From contig JAALGY010000054.1 of assembly GCA_032358165.1 (NCBI GenBank), positions 2,046,001 to 2,110,000 of the forward strand: a stretch of 64,000 nucleotides of DNA, written 5' to 3'. Position 1 is the stretch's first letter; every line of letters begins with the position of its first letter. Made by a program: the position numbers and the translations under genes. The notes beneath the pieces are model-generated. The model saw only the letters and a program-made list of their open reading frames with translations. It ran no database searches and was not told the DNA's origin. Of this stretch, positions 43,601-55,530 are shown piece after piece. Source of the stretch: Diplosphaera chodatii (Eukaryota; Chlorophyta; Trebouxiophyceae; Prasiolales; Stichococcaceae).

Positions 43601-46600
43601 AGCGTCATCATGCAGGCGGTCGAGGCTGTGGAGCCCGCCCCTCAGGTGTGAGATGACCCGAGTCGATGCTTCTTCGGCTCGTTGACGGCATTTCAGCAAC
43701 GTCCGTACATGCCGGGTTTACATCAAACGTCTGTTACAAATGATCACACTTGTCATGCAATGCGCAGATCGAGGACACCCAAGGCGCATCAGGCGCTGAG
43801 GAGGTCACGCTCGCAGCGCAGGCAGCCCTGCAGCATGTGTTCGAGGAGTGCCAGCAGGTAAGGATCCATGAGTGACAGTGGTGCTGAACGCATTGATTTG
43901 CATACATCTGTGAGCAGTTGAGAGGGTAGCCTGCGCAGGATGCTTGACTGCCTGGGCAGTTGCTTCCGCCTGCACGCAAGGCATCTCCCGCCCCGCTCAG
44001 CACCTTGGTCTGGGAGTGTGTCACAAGCTGGTGCCCTGCTCCGACGCAGGTGCTGCGCAACATGCTGGCCGTCATGCGGCTGCTGGCGGTCGCCAAGCCC
44101 GCAGCAGCGTCCGCGGGGCTTGAGCTCCTGCTCGAGCAGCGGCGGGAGCAGGGCATCCGCGTCGCCGAGGCGCCCATGACTCAGCAGCAGGTATGGAGAA
44201 CTGCATTGTTCATGACTGCATCGCTGACAACCTGCTTAGTGGGACAACCGTGGCACGCCCTGCATGTGTCGACCATACCTCAACCACGATGACACTCATG
44301 TCACTTCAATTGGGATCTGTACGGGCGGTTGCACCTCGGCAGTCGGATGCTGAAAAGGACACACGACGCCGCGCCTGCGCAGGCCCACCTGGAGGTGCAG
44401 GCCGCCTGGGAGTGCATGCAGAAGGAGCTGCAGCGGCTCGTCACCGAGCTGCTGGGCGCCTCCGCCTCCGCCTCCCACTCAGCCACAGGTGCGCACATCG
44501 CCTGTGGGCGTGTCAGCTTGCCCAAGACACTCGAACCGCCGAGCGCTTTGGCGCGCACCAAGTGCAGCTTCCGTGACATGACGGCTCTGCAGCTGGTCGT
44601 GTGCTCTCACTTCCGTCTTTGTTGCTGGTCTCTTGCAGGCATCGGGTGGCAGGTGGGGCGCAATGGGGTGATGGCGCCGCGGGACGGCGGCAAGCTGACC
44701 TTCTCCTTCGATGCTGAGGTGGCGGGTGGCGTCAGCGCCCTGCGGCGCGACCAGTCCGTCCGGTTTTCCGATGTGAGCACCTGGCCTGATACGCTGACTG
44801 TCGTCCGACTGTCATGTGCAGCATGTCTGCAACGTGCTCCTGCATGCCAACCTCAGCACACTCATACCAAGGCTGTGATCCTGAAGCCTCATCTCAGCAC
44901 ATTTAGCCATGGACGATGTCCTCTGCATGATGCTGCAGTCGCAGGACCTAAGCGCGATGCTGCTGAAGGCGTTGGGTGGGCAAGCGGGCAGCGCGCACCT
45001 CACGCCCATCATCTACCGCCCTATCGTGTCCTTTACTGACTCAGTGGGCCAGGTGCTTGGCTGGTCCCACCTCATCTGTGCGTGTCTCAGCCGTGCAACT
45101 GACCGGGGAGCTGCACTGAGGATACTAGGCGAGACCTGGGCCTGGCAACCTCAGCAGTAGTCCTGCCTCAACAACTACCCACAATATATTGCGTTTGCAC
45201 AGCAATATATTGACTTCTGCCAGCAGCCGCTGCTGATGCAGCGTGGTCATCGTTCTGACGCCTGCTGCTCTGTGCCTGCAGCTGCTGGACGACATGTGGG
45301 AGGGGCAGGGGGAGGAGGACGGAGAGCGGTTGAGGGCGGGGGGCCCGGGGGGCCCGCCGGCCAGCGGGCAGCGCCAGCTGCGCAGCTTCGTGGACACCTT
45401 CGTGCAGGAGGAGTTCCTGCCCGAGGTGTACGTCGACTTCAGGTGGGTCTTTGGCACTTGCCATGCCAGCTGCTCGTGCTTGCTAATGCAGGATTGCGCT
45501 TCAAGCACAGCTGCATACGCCACGCAGCTGGCAGCTGGCAGCTGGCGCATCATCAGCTGCTGACAATCCAGAGGAACAGCGCACCATAGGGGTTGCCATT
45601 GTGCTCTAGGGGCCGCTGCACAAAGATGCTGGAGGATCCAGAGGCCTTCCAGCCTCGGGCGCGGCTGCGGGCCGCTGCAGGGCAGGCGGCCGACTCGGAC
45701 GCGGCGGACCGGCCGCTGCTGCCGGCGGCGCTGGCCGCCGACCGCATGCTGTCCAGCCTGCTGCTGTGGGCCGCGCACCTGGCGCCCTTCGCCACGCACC
45801 TCGTTGGTGAGTCCGGCCCGGCATGGGCGTGCGCTGTGAAGCACGCCACGCCTGCTGCACAGTAGGACCGGGTGGCATGTCCAGTGCAACAGGGCAACGC
45901 TCTGGAGCAGTAGCCCTCAGGGCCCCTGCTGATGTCGGCGGTGGCTGATGCAGCACCCCTCACAGGTTCAGACATACAGATGCGGACTTCAAGCCGTAGC
46001 GGCGCAGGTGTGGCGGAGTCGGTGCTGGCACGTGTGCTGGACGCCTTCCAAGCGCACATGGCGGCGACGCTGTCGGGGTCCGCTGTCCAGGGTCTGGTCG
46101 CCAACAGCACGCTGGCACGCCTGATGGCCGCGGAGCCGGCGGCCAGCCTGGCGGGCGACCCCGTGGCGTTCTTCGCCGGCCGCCCCGGCGACAGCATCGA
46201 CGCCTTCGTCACGGAGGTCGTCACCGCAGGTGGGACTTTGTTGAGTGGGAACTCCTTGCGAAAGGATGCCGTGGAAGGCGAGGAGCCCATTGCACAGTAG
46301 CAATGCTGCGCCTTTGGCATGTCAACTGAATGGCAGGCAGCCTGGCAAGTGCCACCAGTTGTGATCGAGAGTCTCCAGTCTGCCCTGCCCTCAGGTGGCC
46401 CCCATAAATCTTTGTTTTCGACCGCTCCTGAGTTCGCTCATGTGTTTCTGCAGGCTTTGCCGGCGGTGGGGAGCAGGCGGAGGCGGAGGTGCTGGCGCGG
46501 CTGCTGCAGGAGCGCAATGTGACGCCCGAGGCGCTGCTGGCGGTGGGCCCCGACTCAGGCGCGCGGTTAGCCGCCCTGGGGGCGCTGGCCGACAGCCTGG

Positions 46601-48365
46601 ACTTCGTGGCGGACGCCATCGTGCGCTTTGGCGACCGCCGCCACCAGGACAACAGCCAGCAGCTCCAGGTGGGTGAACAGCCTTGGCCGTGCAACACCTC
46701 TGTCCACTAGCTGTCCACTCGTCATTTGCCCCTGCCCTTGCATCACACTGTTTGCAACAGCAGCTGGCCCGAAGCAATGCCCTCATGCATATGGTGCTGT
46801 GCGCACCCCATGCAAGAACAACCACCCCGGCCCTGTCCACGGCACTTGCACTTGCATATGTGTCGCAGTCAGAGGGTCTTGACATATCCTGGAGCAGGGG
46901 GATTACCTGGGGCGGGGCCGCGGCGGCGAGGGCACCGGGCTGACGGAGGGGCTGGCGCACCTGCTGGACCGCTTCAGGGCCGCCGCCGGCACCGCCGCCC
47001 GCGCCCTGCGCCTGGAGCTCACCCTGCTCCTGGTCTTCTACCTCCAGGTCTCTGCTGTTGCTCACAGTTTGCCATGGACGGCAGCTGCCTGCAATCGCAT
47101 GCAAGCACACTGCTCGATCTGCACGCAGATATGAATGTGCTTAGGACGGTTGATTGGCTGCCACGCCCAGTGATATCGTGGCTAAACTGTGCAGGACCTG
47201 GCAAAGTCGTCGTACGTCTGCGAGGAGGGCACGGCAGGGGAGGTGGACGACTGCATCGGCGCTTTCTCCAGGTGATCATTCAAGTTGGCCAGCACCATAT
47301 GGCAGAATCAGCTGTTGTGTGGGGCTGCACAAGGTAGTCTGAGAGTGCGGGATAAGCGGCATGATCAGGGTTCCTGGCTCCTGCACAGGGCGGCAACGCG
47401 GGCCGAGGAGGAGCTGAGCCCGTACCTGCCGTCCGGCAAGCGCGCCTACGTGTTCGGCACCCTGGCGGCGCAGGCCGCGCGCCTCGCCATGTGGCTGCTG
47501 CCCGAGCTCAGGGTGGGTCGGCTGCGCTGCCGTGCCACGTGTTCACGGCCTGAGGTTGTCCCCATGTAACATGCTTCCTACGCAGCAACAACCTGTGCTG
47601 TTCGTCTGCGGTGTGCTGCCCCGAATGAGGTTCAGACCACATTGCAGCAACGACGAACATGCAATCCTCGAACGTGTGCAGGAAATCAACGCGGGCGGCG
47701 TCGCGAAGATGGTGCGGCAGCTGACGGTGCTGCAGCCGGGGCTGGCGGCGGCGGGGGCGGCGGGCGGCGCCTTCCGCCCCGAGGCGGTGCGCGCCTTCGA
47801 GCGGGCGCGCACCTACTACACCCTGCTCACCTACTCGGCGGACAGCCTGGTGAAGGTGGCGGCCGACCGCCCCGGGCGCTTCACGCCCTCCGAGTACCTG
47901 GCGCTCCTGCAGGTGCTGCCGCCCACCCTGCTGCCTGTCTTCGTGCATGCATGCATGCGCACTCTGCAGCCCCTTTCTTGCGCAGGCTTGCCCAGCGCAG
48001 AGGGTTCGGTGCTGCTGCCCACCCTGCTGCCTGTCTTCCTGCACGTGTGCATGCGCACTCTGCAGCCCCTGTCGTGTGCAGGCTTGCTCAGCGCAGAGGG
48101 TTCGGTGCTGGATGCATAGAGCCCTGCGGCTTTGCGGGTCCAGCAGACCAGGGTTCGGGATGCTCAGGCCAGGTTGGGGGGCGGCACACTGTCTGGCGCC
48201 TGCTTGATATCCCATCTCATCGACCCCCATGCATGCCTGCAGGTCACGGTGCCCGACCGGTTCGTGAGCGGCGAGCACCGGGCGCAGCTGCAGCGCATCG
48301 TGGCGCCCGGCGGCGCGCGCTCCGCATCAGCCCTCAATGCCCTGAAGGGCATGCGCATCTCCTAG
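40619..48365 (+). CDS. SEC8: Exocyst complex subunit SEC8 (EXOC4)
   Basis: Subunit of the octameric exocyst that tethers secretory vesicles to the plasma membrane. The N-terminal half is diagnostic: FDSLKHVLTVLG, then TYHNGFNKAIHNYSQILQLF and the coiled-coil VETTKRNLEDAKRRL. Next come LLADVQTLVDIPPRIQKL and GALRDLKKDMGVRRNVLLQ. Early exons: 40619-40768, 40896-41024, 41153-41227, 41345-41434, 41584-41664, 41927-about 42100, 42301-42440, about 42573-42653, 42887-43076, 43247-43402. Later exons run through about 43540-44765, with IIYRPIVSFTDS near 45010-45040, FVQEEFLPEVYVDF near 45400, and the helical C terminus to KGMRIS. Between 42030 and 43400 the protein carries an acidic patch and a Ser/Arg/Gly-rich low-complexity insertion not typical of SEC8. 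The exon 9/10 junction uses a GC donor. Exons between 44820 and 45300 are less certain. Confidence 0.88.
47913..48104 (+). repeat. Direct 96-bp tandem duplication in a SEC8 intron
   Basis: Two adjacent copies (47913-48008 and 48009-48104) each start GTGCTGC, contain CACCCTGCTGCCTGTCTT and GCGCACTCTGCAGCCCC, and end in AGAGGGTTCG. They differ at a handful of positions. The first copy begins exactly at the GT donor after the exon ending ALLQ. The array sits in the last intron, before the final exon at 48241. Confidence 0.85.
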
Positions 48366-48755
48366 GCGGCAGCAGTCCAGCACAGAGTCATTGCTGCGGA
48401 GATGCACGATCTTTGCGTCGCGACAGTTGATTCGCAGCAAGACAAGACAAAACCTTGTGACAGCCATGGGCGGCTGCAGTTGCAGAGGTTGTGAGCAGCG
48501 AATATATGTGTGCCTTCCAGCGCCTTGTGTGTCAGGCGGTGGAGACCTTCTCTGAGAAGTTCCTAAACCCCTTGGAAATATTGATGCCCCTTGCATCTCC
48601 CTTATTACGCGACAGGCCTTGTTCTGCGGCTTGAGACGCGCTACCGCCACAAGCGCAACTTACAGTCTGTTTGAAAACGTCCGATCAGAGTATAACAACG
48701 AGCGCAGCCACTGTAGCGGTTCAAGTAGCCTTTGATTGCACAAACATTCGCCGCA
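48366..48755. other. Intergenic, SEC8 to alcohol dehydrogenase
   Basis: A 390-base gap between two plus-strand genes. It holds the SEC8 3' UTR and the promoter/5' UTR of the dehydrogenase. No clear TGTAA or promoter box was found. Confidence 0.4.
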
Positions 48756-51700
48756 ATGGTGCAGATTGCTACTCCCACAAAGGAGCAGATTGCCAAGGAC
48801 CCCCGAGCCTTCTCCCTCTACTGCCAGGCTCTGCACGGCAACTCTGGCTTCAACGCAGAGGTGAATCACCGTTTGTTTTTGGTGTATACCTCCGCCGTCA
48901 CCCAGCTTCACGCCTATGATTTCGCCACAGCTTCGTGACGTCACACAGCTGGTGCAGCATACCTGAACGCTCCCGAATCTGTGACCGCATCGCATCCTCC
49001 TCCATATTCTCATGCCTGGGTGCAATGTCGATCGTTTCAGCTGGTCAGGGGCACGTCTTTGACAAGCTGTATGTGGTTTAGTCATGTCCTGCCAGCGTCC
49101 GCACAACCACCAATGTGGCTGTGCAACCCGGTAACTTGCACAGCAACACACCCTGATAACAGGCTACATGCAGATGTGCTCTGCATGCTGCCGTGCAGGA
49201 GTTTGAGCAGCTGGCCAAGCGGTATGGCAGTGCGCAGGCGGCTGCGGAGGTGACACAGGCATCGGGTGAGTGGCACACCTGTTACGCGTGTGCATTCGCT
49301 GCACGCGCCATTTTCGACTGCTCCACGATCAGTATGCAAGGTCCCGCAATCCCGATCGCTTCCAACTTGATTTTGGCTCTGTACTTGCTGCCGCACCTGA
49401 TGGAGCATGGGCTTATGCATCATCGCTATGATGCTGTGCATGGGACTTGAGGACGAGCAGCGCTGTTTTGGGGCCCCCCCTCCTGTATTCAGGAGCCAAC
49501 CTAGCACATGCATGATGGACCGTGTGTGGTGGACTGTGAAGTGAGCAGACTGTCCCTACTGATATCGTGTGCACTCCTGTGCAGGCGAGGTCGCCTGGGA
49601 CAAGGTCATCGCCGCCTTCAAGACGGCCCCGAGCAAGGAGTTCGAGGGCGTGGAGCAGGTGCTGCAGCGCACCAACTCACCCACTGCATGTTTGGGAACC
49701 CTAACTGCACCCCTGATCAGGGCTGTGCCACCCACACCACCCACCAAGCTGCACATGCTGCTGGTAGTCACGTACCATTGCACTGTAACAGCCGCTAGCC
49801 TGCCAGCACTGCTGACCTGCAGCTGCTGCGGTGTTGCTGGGTCAGGAGCACACCAATAGGACTCATGCCATGTCATACCTTGCTGCACCCGAGGCCCGCT
49901 GACCTGCAAACATTTCTGGTGGCGCCAGGTGAAGGAGCACCCCGATGGCACCCGCGCCATTGGCATGGCGGCGCCCGACAAGAAGGGCCAGCTGCAGCCG
50001 CATGTCTTCACCCGCCGCCTGCCTGGCGCCAAGGACGTCCACATTCAGGTCAGCGCTTGCTGCTATGCCCCGCCCACTGCCTGTCCCGGTGCAGACAGTG
50101 TGAGCCACCTGCGCACGGCGCACAATGCGCTGCGTCGTTTCATGTTGGTGGCCTGGCCGACAGGGGTGATCGACCGTGGTCTCGGTCCGCAGGTGGCGCA
50201 CTGCGGGATGTGCCACTCGGACCTGCACCAGGTGCTCGACGAGTGGGGCAACACCAAGTTCCCGTGCCTGCCCGGCCACGAGATCACCGGCATCGTGACT
50301 GAGGTCGGCGACAGCGTCTCCAAGTTCAAGGTGCGGTGGCGTTCCAGTTGTCTCCCTTGCATGAAACAGACTTCCTGGGCGTTTGCTCCCTGCGGAGCCT
50401 CACTTCACCAACCCTTTGCATACATCGCGCATTGGTTGGCAGCCAATCGCCAGGCGCCTGCAGCGATGCCTACTCATAAGCTTGCTGCTCGCACCCCTGC
50501 AGTGGTTCAACAGTCTTCACAACAACCCTGCTAGACCCGCAGAAAAGCCGTGCGGCAAAGCCCGTCACAAACGCCTCCGTGCTGCGCATTTTCAGGTGGG
50601 CGACCGCGTGGGTGTGGGCTGCATGGTGGACAGCTGCCGGGAGTGCGACCAGTGCAAGGCGGACGCGGAGCAGTTCTGCGACGGCCCCTGCACCTTCACC
50701 TACAACGGCGCCGAGCAGGGCGAGGACGGCGCCCACACCAAGGTATGCACACCGCCCGCCTGCGCCCGCAGCAAACCCTTTGCACCTGCAGCTGCTGGGG
50801 CATCTCAAACAGACCTTTTGTCAGATGAGGTTACCCTTCTCACCACTCTTCTTAGTGCGCTACTCTTGAATCCTCCAAAGATGTGTTGCCCACCTGTCGC
50901 AGGGCGGATATTCGAGCCACATGGTCGTCGACCAGGATTTTGTGCTGAGCGTGCCCGACAACATCTCCCTGGCTGGCGCCGCGCCGCTGATGTGTGCCGG
51001 CATCACGGTGGGTTGCTGCCGACGCTGCAGTGCCAACCACCTCGATCTGCTCACACCATCAGACCACAAGCTTGGATGGTCACAAATGACGGTTCAGGCT
51101 GTGGTGTGTGGGAACGTTCCCCTGCTCATGTGTGATGAACTTGTTGTGCGTTGGGTGTTAGGTTTACTCGCCGCTGCGGCATTACGGCCTGGACAAAAAG
51201 GGCATGAAGCTTGGCGTCGTGGGGCTGGGCGGCCTTGGGCACATGTGCGCCCCTGCTCACCTGTTGCTGCTGTGAAGCTGAGGGTTTCCACCCTCTTTGG
51301 CGTCCGGCCACAACGAACATCAACCACACCTCTGTTTTGCTGGTGCGAACCTGATGACTGGTCAGCAGACCCTCAGGCAGCGGTCGTGTGTGAGCAGCGG
51401 GCAATTCTGGCCATGCAACCCTGGTCACCAAGATCCAAGTGACTGCATGTGACCGGATGCACCGTTACACGTGCTGCAGGGCTGTGAAGGTTGGCAAGGC
51501 CATGGGCCTGGAGGTCACAGTGCTGTCCACCTCGGAGTCCAAGCGGTGAGTCCCCACCAGCAGTTGGTGGACCTACTTCGTGGCGCTGGGTGTGGCACTG
51601 GGTGCTGTGTGCGCCTGCCGGCAGCTGCCTGTCTCGAGTGCTTCGCCAAACTGGGGTATCAGACCCATCACGCTGACTGCACTGCCGCCCGTGACCAAGC

Positions 51701-52522
51701 CGCCACCAGGCTGTTGAGTGGCAGCGTTGCGTGCTGCAGGGAGGAGTCGACCAAGCGGCTGGGCGCGGACCACTTTGTGGTGTCCAAGGACAAGGACGCC
51801 ATGGCGGCGATCGCCAACAGCCTCGACGGCATCATCGACACCGTGTCCGCTGACCACCCGCTGCCCGCCTACCTGGTGCGCCGTCCCGGCTGGGACGCAC
51901 GTACTTTGCATACATTGCCCCGCTGTGGTTGGTTGCACCGTGCAGCAGTGCCTTGTTTTGGTGCTGCCGAGCATGCAGTGTGTGACCGGAGTGTGCAACT
52001 GATGATGGAGTGTTGCGGCATGGGTTCCGTCTGCAGCATCCTGACAGTGCTGGCAAACCCCTGTAAAGGCTTGGATGATCAACGTTTTTGCGTTCGCTGC
52101 TGCAGAGCCTGCTGAAGCTGGACGGCAAGCTGGTGACGGTGGGCGTGCCGCCGCACCCGCTGGAGCTGCCGACGTCCTCCCTCATCTTCGGCCGCAAGAG
52201 CGTCGCCGGCAGCCTCATCGGCGGCATCAAGGAGACGCAGGAGATGCTCGACTTCTGCGGGGAGCACAACATCACCTCCGACGTGAGCTGCTGCGCCGGC
52301 TTCTTGTCTTCGGTGGTGTACACCTGTGCACTGTTGCCAGTGGCGTCTCTGTGGGTCGTCTACAGGCATGTTACCACACAACGTATATTCTAACCAATGG
52401 TGCGTTGCTCGCAGATCGAGGAGGTCCCGGCCAGCTACGTGAATGAGGCATACCAGCGCATGCTCAAGTCGGACGTGCACTATCGCTTCGTCATCGATGT
52501 CCAGGGTTCCATGGTGCAGTAA
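48756..52522 (+). CDS. CAD-like zinc alcohol dehydrogenase with N-terminal extension
   Basis: Medium-chain zinc dehydrogenase of the cinnamyl-alcohol dehydrogenase type, NADP(H)-linked in this family. Exons: 48756-48860, 49199-49265, 49585-49658, 49929-50048, 50193-50330, 50596-50742, 50903-51007, 51162-51244, 51480-51545, 51740-51875, 52106-52282, 52415-52522, giving 441 residues. The catalytic zinc site is CGMCHSDLH with GHE. The structural zinc site is [15 protein letters not shown], four Cys with correct spacing. The Rossmann motif [11 protein letters not shown] spans an intron, and STSESKR follows as in CAD NADP-binding loops. CAD proteins are about 360 residues; the first roughly 85 here (exons 1-3) precede the usual start and are unrecognised. 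Green algae lack true lignin, so the substrate is more likely a general aldehyde or alcohol. Confidence 0.92.
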
Positions 52523-52703
52523 GCACCCACGCGTAGGATGCTCCCACTGCAAACCCTTACGACAGACACATTATCCCTGAGCTATTTGCGGCCCAAGATG
52601 CACATTGGTCTTGTGCCAATGAACCGTGGTTTGTGCGCGTGGCGCTGCCATGCATGATTCTTTCAGCCTGTTTGGCTGTGGTCGATGATGAAAGTATCAC
52701 CGT

Positions 52704-52708
52704 TGTAA
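52704..52708 (+). terminator. Candidate TGTAA polyadenylation signal of the dehydrogenase
   Basis: TGTAA lies 182 bases after the dehydrogenase stop and 51 bases before the stop of the convergent RNF121-type gene, so the two 3' ends nearly meet. Only the motif supports it. Confidence 0.35.
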
Positions 52709-52758
52709 GTCGTTCCATGAATCAACACCAACCATGCTTCAACATCAACATCACCACG

Positions 52759-55067
52759 TCATGCCAGCAACGTTCGGTGACCCACAGCATGGCTGCCATT
52801 CTGCATCGTCAGGGTATCGTTGAGGGACCCCATGCTAGCTAGGGATGCATTCGCTAGTGTTGCATTGAAGGCCTGCGCGTGGTGCGGGTGCGGCTGTATG
52901 CCCAGCTCCTTCAGAACGAAGTGCACTCCTGTGCAAACCAACAACGTTGAAACCTCAGTCGGTGAGAACAGGTCTCTATTGCAGTCGCTCACATGCTAAG
53001 GCATGTAGATGCAGACATGTGGAAGCAGACCACGGTCCGCCTCAGAGGTATGAGCGCCATATGCATTTGCTCACCGACCAGCAACAGCGGGCACCAGCAG
53101 CACATGTACCGCAAGGCGTCCAGCATCTGTATCCTGCAGCAGGACCAAAGAAACAGCTTTGCACGGGCTGTCTCCAGGACCTCACCAGGTGCGCAACAGA
53201 AGGCTCTTCAGGCAAAGGGCCTGACACTGCGCATCTTGGCAGAGAGCAGGACGATGCATACCAGGAGATGTTGCGTGTCTCCCAGGGCCGGTCAGCCCAG
53301 AGGTGCCGCAGGTCCACCTTCTCTAGACACACTGGACACACTGACTTCTTACCTGCAACAGCAGCATCAGCGCCAGTCGACAAGAGTGCAGCCGCTGTCT
53401 GGTGCCCAATTGCAACAAACATGCCAGGCATGGGTCGGCTGGCAGGATCGCCCGTCTGCAGAAGCTGGTGGTCAACAGTATGATAGGCACCAGACCCAAG
53501 CCCCACGGATTGGTGGCTCACCGACCATGGTCCAGCCACGTATACACAGCGGATGAAAGAGATGCTTGCACTGCAGCTGCACGCTGGCACCCGGCCCGCT
53601 GGCGCCGCTGATGTGGCTGCGGGCATCCGCGAGCTGCACATATGGGAACACTTGTTTCTTACATGTCTGCGCAGCAGAGTCTCCTCTAGTCTGTCACAAA
53701 CTCAGATCCGAAGTGGCATCCCCGTCTGCGATGAAGCATCTCAGCTGGCAGCGGCTGGAACGGGGCCGCACCTCCCCGCCGCAGATCCCGCAGTTGCTGA
53801 TGGACACCCCCAGCTGCCGCGCGGTGCCCATGACCGCGGCCTGTGCGTGTGCACTGCAAGCGCTCAGAACCGCCAAACCAGACACCTGGTAAAAAGCAGG
53901 TAGCATTGTGCATACCAAACACTCAGCCTCACCATTCGGTCCGAAGCTAGCTCCGCAAAGTCTCTGCCTAGAACCCCAAAGTATAATCTGCAGCCATAAA
54001 ACGTGGTGGTGTCTTCTGGGCCAAGACGCAGCTCCACACGCCGCCATCGCGTGCAGCACCTCAGCCGGTGGACCTCACAGCATGCTCATTGACAGTCGGC
54101 AACAGGCTTCACATAGCTCACCCATACCACAGTGCAAGAATGGACGTCGCCTGCGGCAGGTGCACCAACCGCAGCAGTGGCGCGGCCCCAAAGACCTCCG
54201 CCACCACCAGAATGTACCCCGCCACCCCCAAAAACACGCAGCACTTGTGGCTGCTCAGAAAGAATGTGTACACCTGCGGTGGAGAAGGCACATATGTCGG
54301 ACTACCCATCTTCCACTCGACTGAGGGCTGGATCTGCTGCTGCTAATAGGGAACAGCTACATGACGCGGCCAACAGTACCTCGCACCAGCTTTGGAGTGT
54401 TCCGATCAATGTGGCGCCGGTTGACGCACAATGATAGGAGGTAGCCAACCACCCCGGTGTAGACCGCCCAGACCAGGCAGAACTTCCAGAAGCCCAGCTG
54501 GAACGAGATGATGCTGGGAAACAGCCACAAGCCCATCAATGTCACCTGCAGCAAGTACACAGGTCAGCAAACGAATCCTCTGTGTGCAGCAAGAAACTCT
54601 GTACATTTGCCCTTGCTGTTCTGCACTGCCAACAGTCATGCTCTCATGCCCCACTCACCCCTTCATACGATCGTTTATGCCGTTTCTTCCACCACAGCAG
54701 GGCGCTCTGAGCAATGATCATGATGACCTGCATGCCATCAACGGTTCTGCTTTGTCAGTGCCTTGAGGTTCTGAACAGGGAGCTTCACAGCGGCTCTTGC
54801 ACCAGACAGACGCTCTCGTTCGGTTCAAGTGGAGGCTGTCATGCTGGCCATGCTCACCAGGACCGCATAGAATATGAGTATTGCTTGTGCAACGTTCTCG
54901 GGATCTTCGCCGGCACCAGTGGTATTCCTCTGCTCTGATGCATGTAGATAGTAGGTAGCAAGCTCGGCAGCTGAGGCATTGCTGTTGTTCAGGACTCCGC
55001 TGCCGTTCTGTGTGAGCTGAGCCATGGCGCTCTCATTGCCAAGCGCAGTGCGCAACGCTGCTGACAT
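52759..55067 (-). CDS. RNF121-type multi-pass RING E3 ubiquitin ligase
   Basis: Membrane RING protein of the RNF121/RNF175 family, which works in Golgi/ER protein quality control. Exons: 55067-54858, 54727-54659, 54545-54387, 54273-54122, 53987-53933, 53840-53772, 53633-53522, 53352-53262, 53133-53075, 52928-52759, giving 381 residues; all phases close. There are about six hydrophobic segments, including ILIFYAVLV, VTLMGLWLFPSIISF, FCLVWAVYTGVVGYLLSL and GVAGYILVVAEVFG. The family signature LYFGVLGRDFAELASDRM follows. RING: CGICGGE, then LQCKHLFHPLCIRGW and CPVCLEKVDL, followed by the family's WADRPWE and QMLDALRYM. Human RNF121 has 327 residues; the excess here is a longer N-terminal head and C-terminal tail, both rich in NxS/T sequons. 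Confidence 0.92.
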
Positions 55068-55530
55068 GATTGCTATTTGGTCAATAACTGATCATTGTCA
55101 GGTACCTCATGCATACCAAATGTCATCCATGCAGCATGCACTGCATCAACATATCGTGCTTGGTGTACGCCGCATGAAACTCTGCTGGGATGTCAGCGAA
55201 TTTGTTTGGCGAGACACACCCCCAAGCTTACTTTCCATTCGAAGCGCCATGTAACGCAGCTTGACAATGCAGGGTGCATGGCAATGATGGTTGCCAGAGG
55301 AGACTGTTGCCGAGTGCAGGGCTGCAGGCCTCTGGGAAGCAGCGACAGCCTGCTGGAAGCACAGGACCACAGGTGCTCTCCACCGGACGCGATTGGCTGC
55401 ACCTTAGAACTCTTCGCACGGTACTCTCCACAATCGTAGCTGCGACTGACGACGGTAGGCGTGAGCTCCTGGGGAGGGGGTTGGGGCTGCCCGCGAACAC
55501 CTGTGTGACCCGAGTGCATCAAGGTCAGGT
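55068..55530. promoter_or_regulatory. Shared head-to-head promoter region, RNF121-type / NDUFS4
   Basis: A 463-base gap between divergent start codons containing both promoters and 5' UTRs. No specific motif was recognised. Confidence 0.45.
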
